From: Spirochaetaceae bacterium
Lineage (GTDB): Bacteria; Spirochaetota; Spirochaetia; Treponematales; Breznakiellaceae
DNA: 10,377 bases
NCBI GenBank assembly: GCA_031257075.1
Contig: JAIRPM010000195.1
Span: 1 to 10,377, forward strand
Direction: 5' to 3'
The notes beneath the pieces were generated by a model. That model was not told the origin of the DNA. It searched no databases and saw only the letters and a program-made list of their open reading frames with translations. Positions 1-6,752 of this stretch are shown one piece after another (position 1 is the stretch's first letter; every line of letters starts with the position of its first letter). Both the position numbers and the translations under genes were made by a program.

Positions 1-1134
1 GCGGTGGCGCTCGGCGGGCCGGGCGCGGTACTGTGGATGTGGTTTACCGGCGTTTTTGGCATTGCGACAAAGTATGCGGAAAGTTTTATCGCGGTGAAAT
101 ACCGTGTCAAAGATGAGCAAGGCATGATGTTGGGCGGCGCGATGTTTGCCCTTGAACGCGGCCTCAAAATGAAATGGCTCGGTATTTTGTTCGCGCTCTT
201 CGCGGCGCTGGCGGCATTCGGTATAGGCGATGGCGTTCAGTCCAATGCGGTAGCAAAGGTTTTCCACGAAAACTTTAACACGCCCTTGTGGATACCCGGT
301 CTTGTTATGATGATACTTACCGGCCTTGTGCTGATAGGCGGTATTCGTTGGATAACCAATGTCTGCGTGGGGCTTGTGCCGATTATGTCCGTTCTCTACA
401 CAATCGGCTGTATTATCATTTTGGCAATGCACGTGAAATTCATAGGCCCGGCCATCAGAGAAATTTGCATCCATGCGTTTAACGCGCAGGCAATGGGTAG
501 CGGGCTTTTGGGATATACTATTAGAGAAGCAGCCCGTTTCGGCATTGCGCGCGGGCTTTTTTCCAATGAAAGCGGCATGGGTTCGGCGCCCATTGTGGCA
601 TCGGCGGCACAAACCAAGAATCCGGCACGTCAGGCGCTTGTGTCGATGTCGGGAACCTTCTGGGATACCGTTATTATATGTTTAATGACCGGGCTTGTCG
701 TGGTAACGTCCGCCCTCGCGAATCCGGCTATTGATTATTCAAACGGCGCGTCCCTTGTGAACGAGGCCTTTGGCCAAATTCCGTATTTTGGCAAAATCAT
801 CCTCACTTTCGGGCTTGTAACGTTTGCTTTTTCTACCATACTTGGCTGGAGTTATTACGGTGAAAAGGGCGCGGAATACCTGCTCGGCACCAAAGTGATA
901 ATTCCCTACCGTATACTTTACACTGTCATTGTTTTGGCGGGATGCACCGTACCGCTTGGGCTTGTTTGGGATATTGCCGACATACTCAACGCGCTCATGG
1001 TGATTCCCAACGTTATCGCGGTGTTGCTGCTGAGCAACGTTATTGCCAAAGACACAAAATTCTGGATATATGAAAACCGTATTGATGAAAAAGACACTAC
1101 GCCGGTTCCTCTGCGGGACAGTTTGGTAAAATAA
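1..1134 (+). CDS. Alanine/glycine:cation symporter (AGCS family), 5' end missing
   Basis: Inner-membrane secondary transporter that takes up small neutral amino acids (alanine or glycine, L or D) with Na+ or H+. The frame is open from base 1 and the first visible residues already match the GGPGA-x-x-WMW segment that in this family lies roughly 90 residues in, so the true start is upstream of the window and the GTG at base 4 is not a start. Numbering from base 4, other family landmarks are ATKYAE (21-26), a GIGDGVQSNAVA stretch (73-84) and the signature GLFSNESGMGSAP (184-196) followed by TKNPARQ (204-210). Several hydrophobic membrane segments follow, and the C-terminus is short and charged (IDEKD). 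The visible part is about 377 residues, consistent with a normal full length of about 460-480. The substrate cannot be read from sequence. No partner gene is visible; a strong hairpin follows 66 bases after the stop. Confidence 0.93.
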   Translation, partial: AVALGGPGAVLWMWFTGVFGIATKYAESFIAVKYRVKDEQGMMLGGAMFALERGLKMKWLGILFALFAALAAFGIGDGVQSNAVAKVFHENFNTPLWIPGLVMMILTGLVLIGGIRWITNVCVGLVPIMSVLYTIGCIIILAMHVKFIGPAIREICIHAFNAQAMGSGLLGYTIREAARFGIARGLFSNESGMGSAPIVASAAQTKNPARQALVSMSGTFWDTVIICLMTGLVVVTSALANPAIDYSNGASLVNEAFGQIPYFGKIILTFGLVTFAFSTILGWSYYGEKGAEYLLGTKVIIPYRILYTVIVLAGCTVPLGLVWDIADILNALMVIPNVIAVLLLSNVIAKDTKFWIYENRIDEKDTTPVPLRDSLVK

Positions 1135-1200
1135 GGGAATTTCTAAAAACTTCAGTTGGCACAAATATATTTCCCAAAACCGTACGAAAACCTTTCAACA

Positions 1201-1255
1201 AAACGCGGATTAAATCCAAACGAGGATTTAATCCGCGTTTGCCGGTGCCTTTTTT
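1201..1255 (+). terminator. 17-bp perfect hairpin, possible terminator after the symporter gene
   Basis: Arms 1201-1217 and 1224-1240 are perfect reverse complements (AAACGCGGATTAAATCC and its complement) around a 6-base loop. A run of six T begins at 1250, nine bases after the stem, so this is not a textbook Rho-independent terminator; the stem is long and AT-mixed rather than GC-capped. It lies 66 bases downstream of the symporter stop and 60 bases before the ABC ATPase start, which is a sensible place for transcription to end. An outer 11-bp inverted repeat (1169-1179 with 1252-1262, ATTTCCCAAAA) encloses it. Its arm sequence resembles elements near 3657 and 7344, so it may instead be a member of a dispersed palindrome family. 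Confidence 0.45.
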
Positions 1256-1300
1256 GGGAAATGTTCCCGCACGGCGCTATGGTAAAAGGCTCCGAACAGA

Positions 1301-2782
1301 TTGATTGAACTTATCAACATTAGCAAACGGTTTCCGGGCAACCGGCACAACACATTGACCGGCGCAAACTGGGATTTGCGCGAAGGCGAAATTCATGCTT
1401 TGTTGGGCGAAAATGGTGCGGGCAAATCCACGTTAATGCACATTCCGGCGGGTTTTGTCAAACCGGATACGGGGCAAATCAAACTGCACGGTGCCATTAC
1501 GCGCATTGACGGGCCATCTGCCGCCCGCAAAAAAGGCATAGGCATGGTACGGCAGCGTCCTGAAGTCTGTCCGGGTGTGGCGGTTTGGGAACATTGTGTT
1601 TTGGGTATGGATGGATTTTGGTTCCGCCCGGCTGTTTTGCGTAAAAAAGCCGCCGCCGTTGCCGCGCGTTTTGCTATCGACCTTCCGCTTGACGCGCAAA
1701 CAGATACATTAAACGATGCCGGCCGGCACAAAGCGGCTGTATTGGCGGTTCTTCTTTCCGGCGCGCGCTGCCTTATTTTGGACGAGCCGGGCGCTGTACT
1801 GAACAAGGCGGAAAACGCCGCATTGGACAGGCTTTTTCCGGCGTTGGCGGCGCAAGGATTTAGCATCGCGCTTATAACCCACAAACTGGACGAAGCACTT
1901 CGTATTGCCGGAAGAATCACCGTTATGCGCAATGGCCGCATCATCGAAACGCGCCCGGCGGCGGCTTGGACACGCACAGAACTGGAAGAACGGATGTTTG
2001 GCAGATTTGACAAGGAACACCAGGCGGCCGTTTGCCAAAAGAATACCTGTTTAGAGCCGCCGGCGCTATCGGTATCAAACTTGAATGCCGGAATTTTGAA
2101 TACGGTTGAATTTTCTGTCCACTGCGGAGAAATTGTGGGAATTGCCGGTCAGAAAAGTGACGGCATAGAAACGCTGGAAATGGCCATTTGCGGATACAAC
2201 ATGCCGGATTCCGGTATGATTACCGTGCTGGGGCGAAACACAGCAGGGGACATGCGCGCTTTTCGGCAAGCCGGCGGCGCGTATGTTGCCGCCGGCTTGC
2301 GGCGGACGGACGGCGCGGCCGGCGGCAGGCAGCCTTCGCTGAGCATTGCGGGTTTTGACCGGAGCCTCTCTCTGTACGACAACCTGATAATTCATCATCA
2401 TGCTGAAAGCGCCGGCGGCGCGGTTTTTATGAACAAGAAAAAACTTAATGGTTTGGTACGGGGAATTCTTGAAAAAGCGCGCATAAAAGTCCGTCCCAAA
2501 CGAAAACTCGGCATTCTTTCCGGCGGTATGCTCCAACGGCTTGTTTTAGAACGGGAATTGGAATCGGCCGGCGGTTTTCTCGTTATTTCTCAGGCGCTCT
2601 GGGGGCTTGATATTGAACAACGCCGCCGGCTTGGACGGAAAATTAAAGATGCCGCCGCTGACGGTATCGGCATCCTTCTTTTTGCGTCTACGCTTGAAGA
2701 CCTGAGCGAATTGTGCCGCAGGTTGTTTGTACTGGAAAAAGGCTGTCTTTACGCGGTTGATGAGGGCTTATGCCGGGGATAA
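1301..2782 (+). CDS. ABC transporter ATPase with two nucleotide-binding domains (BmpA-linked nucleoside/riboflavin type)
   Basis: Cytoplasmic energy-coupling subunit of an importer of the YufO/PnrC/RfuB/RbsA class, 493 residues as usual. Domain 1 has Walker A GENGAGKS (36-43), Q-loop Q85, Walker B CLILDE (157-162) and H-loop H194, but its signature loop is degenerate: LNDAG at 137-141 where relatives read LSVGE or LSGG. Domain 2 lacks a usable Walker A (GQKSDGIETL, 283-292) but keeps a clean LSGG signature (406-409) and the family's Q in place of the Walker B glutamate (FLVISQ, 426-431). One of the two composite ATP sites therefore looks intact and the other is degraded on both sides. The TTG start at 1301 gives the family N-terminus (MIELINISKRF) and has AAAAGG 11 bases upstream; the frame is closed by a TAA at 1283-1285 and offers no ATG or GTG further up. 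It overlaps the permease by 13 bases. The substrate is unknown: nucleoside, riboflavin or sugar are all possible. Confidence 0.9.
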   Translation: MIELINISKRFPGNRHNTLTGANWDLREGEIHALLGENGAGKSTLMHIPAGFVKPDTGQIKLHGAITRIDGPSAARKKGIGMVRQRPEVCPGVAVWEHCVLGMDGFWFRPAVLRKKAAAVAARFAIDLPLDAQTDTLNDAGRHKAAVLAVLLSGARCLILDEPGAVLNKAENAALDRLFPALAAQGFSIALITHKLDEALRIAGRITVMRNGRIIETRPAAAWTRTELEERMFGRFDKEHQAAVCQKNTCLEPPALSVSNLNAGILNTVEFSVHCGEIVGIAGQKSDGIETLEMAICGYNMPDSGMITVLGRNTAGDMRAFRQAGGAYVAAGLRRTDGAAGGRQPSLSIAGFDRSLSLYDNLIIHHHAESAGGAVFMNKKKLNGLVRGILEKARIKVRPKRKLGILSGGMLQRLVLERELESAGGFLVISQALWGLDIEQRRRLGRKIKDAAADGIGILLFASTLEDLSELCRRLFVLEKGCLYAVDEGLCRG

Positions 2783-3642
2783 TTTATTTTACCGGCAATG
2801 CGCTGGACTGGATGGGCGTTCTTTTGACCGCTTCATGCGGATTTACCATAGCCCGCCAGGCCGGCCTTTTTAACATCGGAATAGAAGGCCAAATGTATGC
2901 GGGCGGTTTTTGCGCATCCGCAGTTATGCTTGGTTTGTACGGGCAAATTCCGCCGTTTTTGGTACTGTGCGCCGGAGTCGCCGCCGCTTGTGCTGCAGGC
3001 GCTCTTATGGGAGCGCTTTGCGGAATTTGCAAACGCTTTTTTCAAGCGCATGAACTTATTACCAGTTTTTTGCTTGCCGCTTTTATCGTACCGCTCTTGA
3101 ATTATTTGATAGGCGGCCCCTTGCGCGGCACAGACGGCAATCTTCTGGCAATGCGGCGTTTGCCCAAAGAGCTGATAAGCCCGCGAATTTTACCGCCGTC
3201 CAGCCTTAATGTTTTGATTTTAGCGGCGCTGGTATTGCCTTCGCTTTTCTGGCTGGCGCTCTATCGGAATCGGCACGGCTACCGTATGCGCATAGCAGGC
3301 GCCGCGCCGGCTTTTGCCCGTTATGCCGGCATACAGCCGGAACGGTTTTGGATAGGCAGCATGGCAACCTCCGGCATCTGCGCCGCTCTGGCCGGGTTTA
3401 TGGCAGTTGCCGGTACGGACGGCATTTGCCACCAAGGCTTCCCCTCCGGTACAGGCTGGGCAGCGATTGCCGCCGGCCTTATTGCCCGCAATGAACCGTT
3501 ATTGCTCTATCCGGCCTGTCTTTTTTATACTATCCTGAAATTTACCGCCGGCATCGCTTTTCTAGACTCTGGACTCGGTTCTTCAATTTTTACCGTTCTT
3601 ACCGGTACTATTTTGTTTTTTTCTACGATAACAAAGCGGTGA
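2770..3642 (+). CDS. ABC transporter permease (BPD_transp_2 family, YufP-like), short N-terminus
   Basis: Polytopic inner-membrane subunit that forms the channel with the preceding ATPase. Family marks are FNIGIEGQ (34-41), HELITSFLL (94-102) followed by a GGPLRG loop (115-120), the ATPase-contact region GYRMRIAGAAPAFARYAGI (170-188), and GWAAIAAGLIARNEP (229-243). It is 290 residues, while relatives such as YufP run to about 350. The missing part is N-terminal: the conserved NIGIEGQ motif arrives only 35 residues in, leaving room for about one membrane segment before it. An in-frame TGA at 2761-2763 rules out a longer start. The ATG at 2770 lies inside the ATPase gene, so the two are translationally coupled. 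The usual second permease and substrate-binding lipoprotein are absent on either side. It may work as a homodimer or with subunits encoded elsewhere, or the locus may be decaying. Confidence 0.85.
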   Translation: MPGIIYFTGNALDWMGVLLTASCGFTIARQAGLFNIGIEGQMYAGGFCASAVMLGLYGQIPPFLVLCAGVAAACAAGALMGALCGICKRFFQAHELITSFLLAAFIVPLLNYLIGGPLRGTDGNLLAMRRLPKELISPRILPPSSLNVLILAALVLPSLFWLALYRNRHGYRMRIAGAAPAFARYAGIQPERFWIGSMATSGICAALAGFMAVAGTDGICHQGFPSGTGWAAIAAGLIARNEPLLLYPACLFYTILKFTAGIAFLDSGLGSSIFTVLTGTILFFSTITKR

Positions 3643-3656
3643 TTTTAGGCAAATAC

Positions 3657-3672
3657 TAATCAGCGTTGTCCC
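3657..3672. repeat. Half copy of a dispersed palindromic element
   Basis: TAATCAGCGTTGTCCC lies in the 50-base gap between the convergent permease and mtnN genes. Its first 12 bases are identical to the right arm of the hairpin at 7368-7382 (TAATCAGCGTTGCCC), differing then by one inserted T. Flanking bases 3644-3650 (TTTAGGC) and 3691-3697 (GCCTAAA) form a weak 7-bp inverted repeat that overlaps the mtnN stop codon. It could be a remnant of a repeat element or part of a bidirectional termination region; there is no T-run. Confidence 0.45.
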
Positions 3673-3692
3673 TTGTAACAGTATGAGCAGGC

Positions 3693-4418
3693 CTAAATGT
3701 TTTCAAGTATTTTGAGGACAATGGCCGATGAATACTGGGCGGCTATCGGGAGATAGGCATCAAAGGTAACTGGGCTTTCTTCGCCCGCTATGTCGGAAAT
3801 TGCGCGAATGACAAGGCACGGCGTTTGGGAAAGGGCGCAAACATGGGCTACGGCAGCGCTTTCCATTTCTACGGCGCGAAGGCCGGGAAAATGCGCCGCT
3901 ATGGTATTAATGCGGGGCGTTTCACACATAAAAACATCGCCTGAAGCAATAAGTCCGCGAATACTGTTTAGGCTTGCCGGAAGAGCGCCTTCTTTGACAA
4001 GAGCAGCAATTGACTGTTCGGCAAGCGAAAGCACACTGGGCGGTGTGGTAAAAAACCGTTCCTGACCGGGGATCTGTCCCAAAGAATAACCAAAAGCGCT
4101 CACATCAACATCGTGATAAACAAGCCTTTCAGAGAGCACCACATCGCCAAAGTTCAGTTTTACGATATCGCCGGCATTATTTATGCCGCCCGCGCACCCG
4201 GTATTGATAACCAAATCCGGCTTAAAACTGTCTATAAGGCGGACTGTGCCCACGGCGGCATTTACCTTTCCGATGCCGCACTGCATCAAGGCCGTTTCTT
4301 TTCCTGACAGGCTGCCATGCAGATAGCCGTTCTCAGCCTGGGGATGTTCCATGCATTCTTTAAGAATGGCGACTTCTTCTTCCATAGCGCCAATAATGGC
4401 GATTCGTTTGTAGTTCAT
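3693..4418 (-). CDS. mtnN: 5'-methylthioadenosine/S-adenosylhomocysteine nucleosidase
   Basis: Cytoplasmic hydrolase that cleaves adenine from methylthioadenosine, S-adenosylhomocysteine and 5'-deoxyadenosine, clearing inhibitory products of SAM-dependent reactions and feeding methionine salvage or S-ribosylhomocysteine (LuxS) routes. With the start at 4418 it has 241 residues, close to the family's 230-235. The N-terminus IAIIGAMEEEV places the catalytic glutamate at E15; the substrate ribose-binding AVEMES gives E186, and the proton donor aspartate is D209 in RAISDIAGEE. ISDIAGEES and GLIASGDVF are also typical. An in-frame ATG four codons upstream (4430) begins one base after the previous stop but has no ribosome site; the ATG at 4418 follows GGAA with a 6-base gap and fits the family N-terminus better, so I chose it. 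Last gene of the rplS operon, 13 bases after the zinc-ligand gene, convergent with the ABC permease. Confidence 0.95.
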   Translation of the reverse strand: MNYKRIAIIGAMEEEVAILKECMEHPQAENGYLHGSLSGKETALMQCGIGKVNAAVGTVRLIDSFKPDLVINTGCAGGINNAGDIVKLNFGDVVLSERLVYHDVDVSAFGYSLGQIPGQERFFTTPPSVLSLAEQSIAALVKEGALPASLNSIRGLIASGDVFMCETPRINTIAAHFPGLRAVEMESAAVAHVCALSQTPCLVIRAISDIAGEESPVTFDAYLPIAAQYSSAIVLKILENI

Positions 4419-4431
4419 AGACGTTTCCATT

Positions 4432-5088
4432 TTATGCTATTGAGAAATGGTTGGCAACAATACGCCGCCAATGCACTCGTTCTTCGCGTTTCTCCCATTC
4501 TACAATAGTTTTGATAGTCATATTTTTGTAATTTTGCTGGTTTGGATAATGGACTATGCCAAAACGCCCCGCGCCAATGTAAGCAATCGTATCACCCGGC
4601 GCCAATTCTGTGCCGCGAAAAACGGCATCGCGGGCACATTCAAAATGAATCGCGTTTTCAGAATTCTTATCCGAAAAAGCAAGCGCTAGTTCGGTTATCG
4701 GCTGCCCGCAAATGGGGCACACAGGCACAGGGATTTCTTCTTTTGGTATCTTAGGGGGAGTCCATCTGGAGCGTTCCGGCAACGGGCCTTTGTTTTTATC
4801 AAAACGGAAGCGGTCGTTTTTTTTGTTCCGCTCAAAATAGGAATTGAAAGGCTGCTGTTGCTTGTTGTTCTTTGATTTCCCCTGCTGGTTGTCATCTTTT
4901 CGGCCATAGCCCTGCGCGGAATGTTCGTTGTTTGGGTAGGCGCGGCCGAAACCACGCCCGCCGCGGTCAAAGTTCTTGTCATTATGACTGCCGGCATTCC
5001 GCTGATAGCGGGGCTGCTGGCCGCCTTTGCCGCCGTTGTTTTTCTTTGGGGAATAGTTACCGTCCCCCTTCCCATTTTCGTTCATCAT
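4432..5088 (-). CDS. Basic glycine/asparagine-rich protein with a C-terminal zinc-ligand motif, function unknown
   Basis: I do not recognise a named family. Residues 1-100 (218 in total) are low-complexity and probably disordered, rich in G, N, Q, K and R, with an RGG-like patch DRGGRGFGRAYP (41-52). The C-terminal half is ordered and contains C124-x2-C127 (CPICGQPI) and H148-x2-C151 (HFEC), four plausible Zn2+ ligands in a ribbon or treble-clef arrangement, followed by GDTIAYIGAGRFGIVHYP (165-182) and a charged helix. A cationic RGG-like tail plus a small zinc fold suggests RNA or ribosome binding, but that is inference. A longer frame starts at 5121, but the ATG at 5088 has a clear ribosome site (GAGGGG, about 5 bases before) and gives the better start; it overlaps the upstream small gene by 32 bases. 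It sits between the small protein and mtnN in the rplS operon. Confidence 0.8.
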   Translation of the reverse strand: MMNENGKGDGNYSPKKNNGGKGGQQPRYQRNAGSHNDKNFDRGGRGFGRAYPNNEHSAQGYGRKDDNQQGKSKNNKQQQPFNSYFERNKKNDRFRFDKNKGPLPERSRWTPPKIPKEEIPVPVCPICGQPITELALAFSDKNSENAIHFECARDAVFRGTELAPGDTIAYIGAGRFGIVHYPNQQNYKNMTIKTIVEWEKREERVHWRRIVANHFSIA

Positions 5089-5251
5089 ATATACCCCTCT
5101 GTCCTCGTTCAACATATTCATTACTTACAACCTGGGCTAGACGGGAAATAGCATCTTTAAGATATTTTTCATCGTTTATCTTCAGTCTTAAGTTGGCAAT
5201 CTTTGACGGGTCTGCCGTTTTTTTTCTCCGTTCAGGTTGTAACGCTATCAT
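5057..5251 (-). CDS. Small 64-residue protein, hypothetical
   Basis: This short reading frame fills the gap between yraN and the zinc-ligand gene. Its ATG overlaps the yraN stop as ATGA (5248-5251), the same coupling seen at the two junctions upstream, which is the best argument that it is real. The product is charged and probably helical: a basic N-terminus (QPERRKKTADPSK), then KIANLRLKINDEKYLKDAISRL with heptad-like spacing of I/L residues, then VVSNEYVERG and a basic tail. There is no signal peptide, membrane segment or cysteine. It ends 32 bases inside the following gene. No function can be assigned; regular helical spacing would allow a protein-protein adaptor role. The C-terminal 10-15 residues, in the overlap, may be poorly conserved. 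Confidence 0.65.
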   Translation of the reverse strand: MIALQPERRKKTADPSKIANLRLKINDEKYLKDAISRLAQVVSNEYVERGQRGIYDERKWEGGR

Positions 5252-5622
5252 ACATTCTCCGAAAATGCCGAGACAAGGTGGGTCGGCAGCGCTTGTTGGT
5301 GTTGCTTACTACTTCGCGCTATAAAAATGACATCAAATCTCACTGCCATACCTTTATATTTTCGATATTTTGAAAGAAAGAATTTAGCGGTTTCTATGAT
5401 TTTATGCTGTTTTTTTTCACTTATGCTAAATTCAAGATTTTCGATACCGTAGCCCGTCCAACTTTTTACTTCTATAAAAACGATAGTCTCCCCGTCCAGC
5501 GCTATAATATCGATTTCACCGCCTTCCGTCCGAAAATTACGTTCAATTACCCTGATTCCGGCATTTTCAAGAAAACGGACGGCCTCATCCTCCCCTTGCC
5601 TGCCCCGCGCACTCGTGTTCAC
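5248..5622 (-). CDS. yraN: UPF0102 (YraN family) endonuclease-like protein
   Basis: Cytoplasmic protein of a near-universal family with a restriction-endonuclease-like fold; its biological role is not settled, though a Holliday-junction or DNA-processing function has been suggested from structure. The 124 residues match the family length. Visible marks: ARGRQGEDEAVRFLE (5-19), ERNFRTEGGEIDIIA (27-41) and VFIEVKSW (48-55), giving the candidate catalytic set E36, D38, E51 and K53 (E-x-D...E-x-K), then RFDVIFIA (95-102) and a C-terminal THLVSAF like the family's usual ending. The start is a GTG at 5622 that overlaps the HD-GYP stop as GTGA; the stop overlaps the small gene as ATGA. It is therefore made only by coupled translation within the rplS operon unless an internal promoter exists. 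In many bacteria this gene also lies near rplS and rnhB, which supports the call. Confidence 0.93.
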   Translation of the reverse strand: MNTSARGRQGEDEAVRFLENAGIRVIERNFRTEGGEIDIIALDGETIVFIEVKSWTGYGIENLEFSISEKKQHKIIETAKFFLSKYRKYKGMAVRFDVIFIARSSKQHQQALPTHLVSAFSENV

Positions 5623-6752
5623 CGGGCCTTACCGGAATCGTAAATTTGGGTAATGTACAGGTTTTTTACCGAAAGAAGGTCAATGATTTCGCCGTCAGGA
5701 GCGGGGTCGCCTGATGAATTGGCGGTAATTTTGACGATAGGGCGCAGGGGAGCGTCCTTGTTGACATCCTGCACCCGCGCGTACGCGCCGTTGTTAAGTA
5801 TGACACCGCTGCCTATAGGATAAATTCCCATTATTTTAACAAAGTCTTGCATAACGCGGGGGGAAAAATGGCTTAAATTCTCGCTCATCATCGTTTTCAT
5901 AGCATGGTAGGCGTTCATCGAATTGCGGTACGGTTTGATGCTCACCAGCGCCTCAAAACTATCGGCTATCGCTATAATGCAAGCCCCTTTGTCGATATTG
6001 TTGCCGGCGATTCCCTGCGGATAGCCCATACCGTCCCAGCGCTCATGGTGTTGTAAAACCGCAGCGGCGATACTGGCTGGGTAGTGCAATTCATCTTTCA
6101 CAATATGGTACGAAAACACCACATGCTGTTGAATGAGTTTTTTTTCTTCATCCGTAAGCGGTGTCTTTTTTTCGAGCAGCGCTTTCGGCAGGCGCAGCAT
6201 ACCCGTATCATGAAGCAGGGCAGCGGAAACCAATTCGGGAACAACCTGGTCGCTAATGCCTTTTTCTATCGCTATAAGCGCCGTAAGAATACCGATATTC
6301 ACGGAACTTTTAGCCAAATCGTTGCTGCGTATATTATTGCACAAAACAAATTCTATGCAGCCGTTTTTGTCCCGTTTAAGCAATTGAAGAAGCGTGGCAA
6401 CAATAGTCCAGATAATGCGCGGTTTTATTGCGTTTTTTGCCCCGATAGTATTGAACACGTTTTTGAGCAGCTTTATTTCTTCACCCAGCCGGTAGAACAC
6501 CGAATTTGCGCCGCTCTCCGCAGCCGGTTGGACAGCGCTCGGCAGAGGGGCTTCCGGCGGCGGGGGCGTATCGACAGTATTTGCCGGAGGCGGAGCATCG
6601 GTAAACACTTCGATTACGCCAAGATTTTTAAGGGTGTCCAAATCCTTTTGAGTTATTTCGACATTAGGCCGTAAAAAAACACTGCCGTCAACATAGAGGG
6701 GCGCTGGATACCGCGCCCCTTCTTGCAAAGCCGTTACAGGAACAGGGTTCAT
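5619..6752 (-). CDS. HD-GYP domain protein, putative cyclic-di-GMP phosphodiesterase lacking the first HD histidine
   Basis: Predicted cytoplasmic metal-dependent phosphohydrolase; HD-GYP proteins hydrolyse cyclic-di-GMP to pGpG or GMP, or act as receptors when degenerate. Order in the 377 residues: an N-terminal domain (1-52, with LYVDGSVFLRPNVEIT) of the kind found before HD-GYP in spirochaetes, a proline-rich linker (54-72), a helical region (90-145), the HD-GYP core (about 146-310) and a C-terminal beta domain (311-377). Core motifs: HDTG (181-184; usual HDIGK), H210, HHERWDGMGYP (235-245), and ADSFEAL (263-269; D264), then KPYR. The position that normally carries the first metal-ligand His in the HSVNV motif reads SSVNI (S149). 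No transmembrane segment or signal peptide is present. The ATG overlaps the rplS stop as ATGA (6749-6752), so its translation is coupled to ribosomal protein L19. Activity may be altered or lost; binuclear chemistry with the remaining ligands is still conceivable. Confidence 0.9.
   Translation of the reverse strand: MNPVPVTALQEGARYPAPLYVDGSVFLRPNVEITQKDLDTLKNLGVIEVFTDAPPPANTVDTPPPPEAPLPSAVQPAAESGANSVFYRLGEEIKLLKNVFNTIGAKNAIKPRIIWTIVATLLQLLKRDKNGCIEFVLCNNIRSNDLAKSSVNIGILTALIAIEKGISDQVVPELVSAALLHDTGMLRLPKALLEKKTPLTDEEKKLIQQHVVFSYHIVKDELHYPASIAAAVLQHHERWDGMGYPQGIAGNNIDKGACIIAIADSFEALVSIKPYRNSMNAYHAMKTMMSENLSHFSPRVMQDFVKIMGIYPIGSGVILNNGAYARVQDVNKDAPLRPIVKITANSSGDPAPDGEIIDLLSVKNLYITQIYDSGKAR

Noticed and set aside
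1393..2013. 206-residue open frame on the - strand inside the ABC ATPase gene
   Set aside because: It is antisense to strongly conserved Walker motifs, has no ribosome site or recognisable domain, and its S/A/P/R-rich product is typical of reading a GC-rich gene backwards.
4413..4434. mtnN start at 4430
   Set aside because: No ribosome site precedes it; the ATG at 4418 has GGAA at proper spacing and gives the family's usual N-terminus. The longer form remains possible because it would begin one base after the previous stop.
6084..6674. 196-residue open frame on the + strand inside the HD-GYP gene
   Set aside because: The antisense strand of the clear HD-GYP motifs; the F/R/Q-rich product resembles no protein family.
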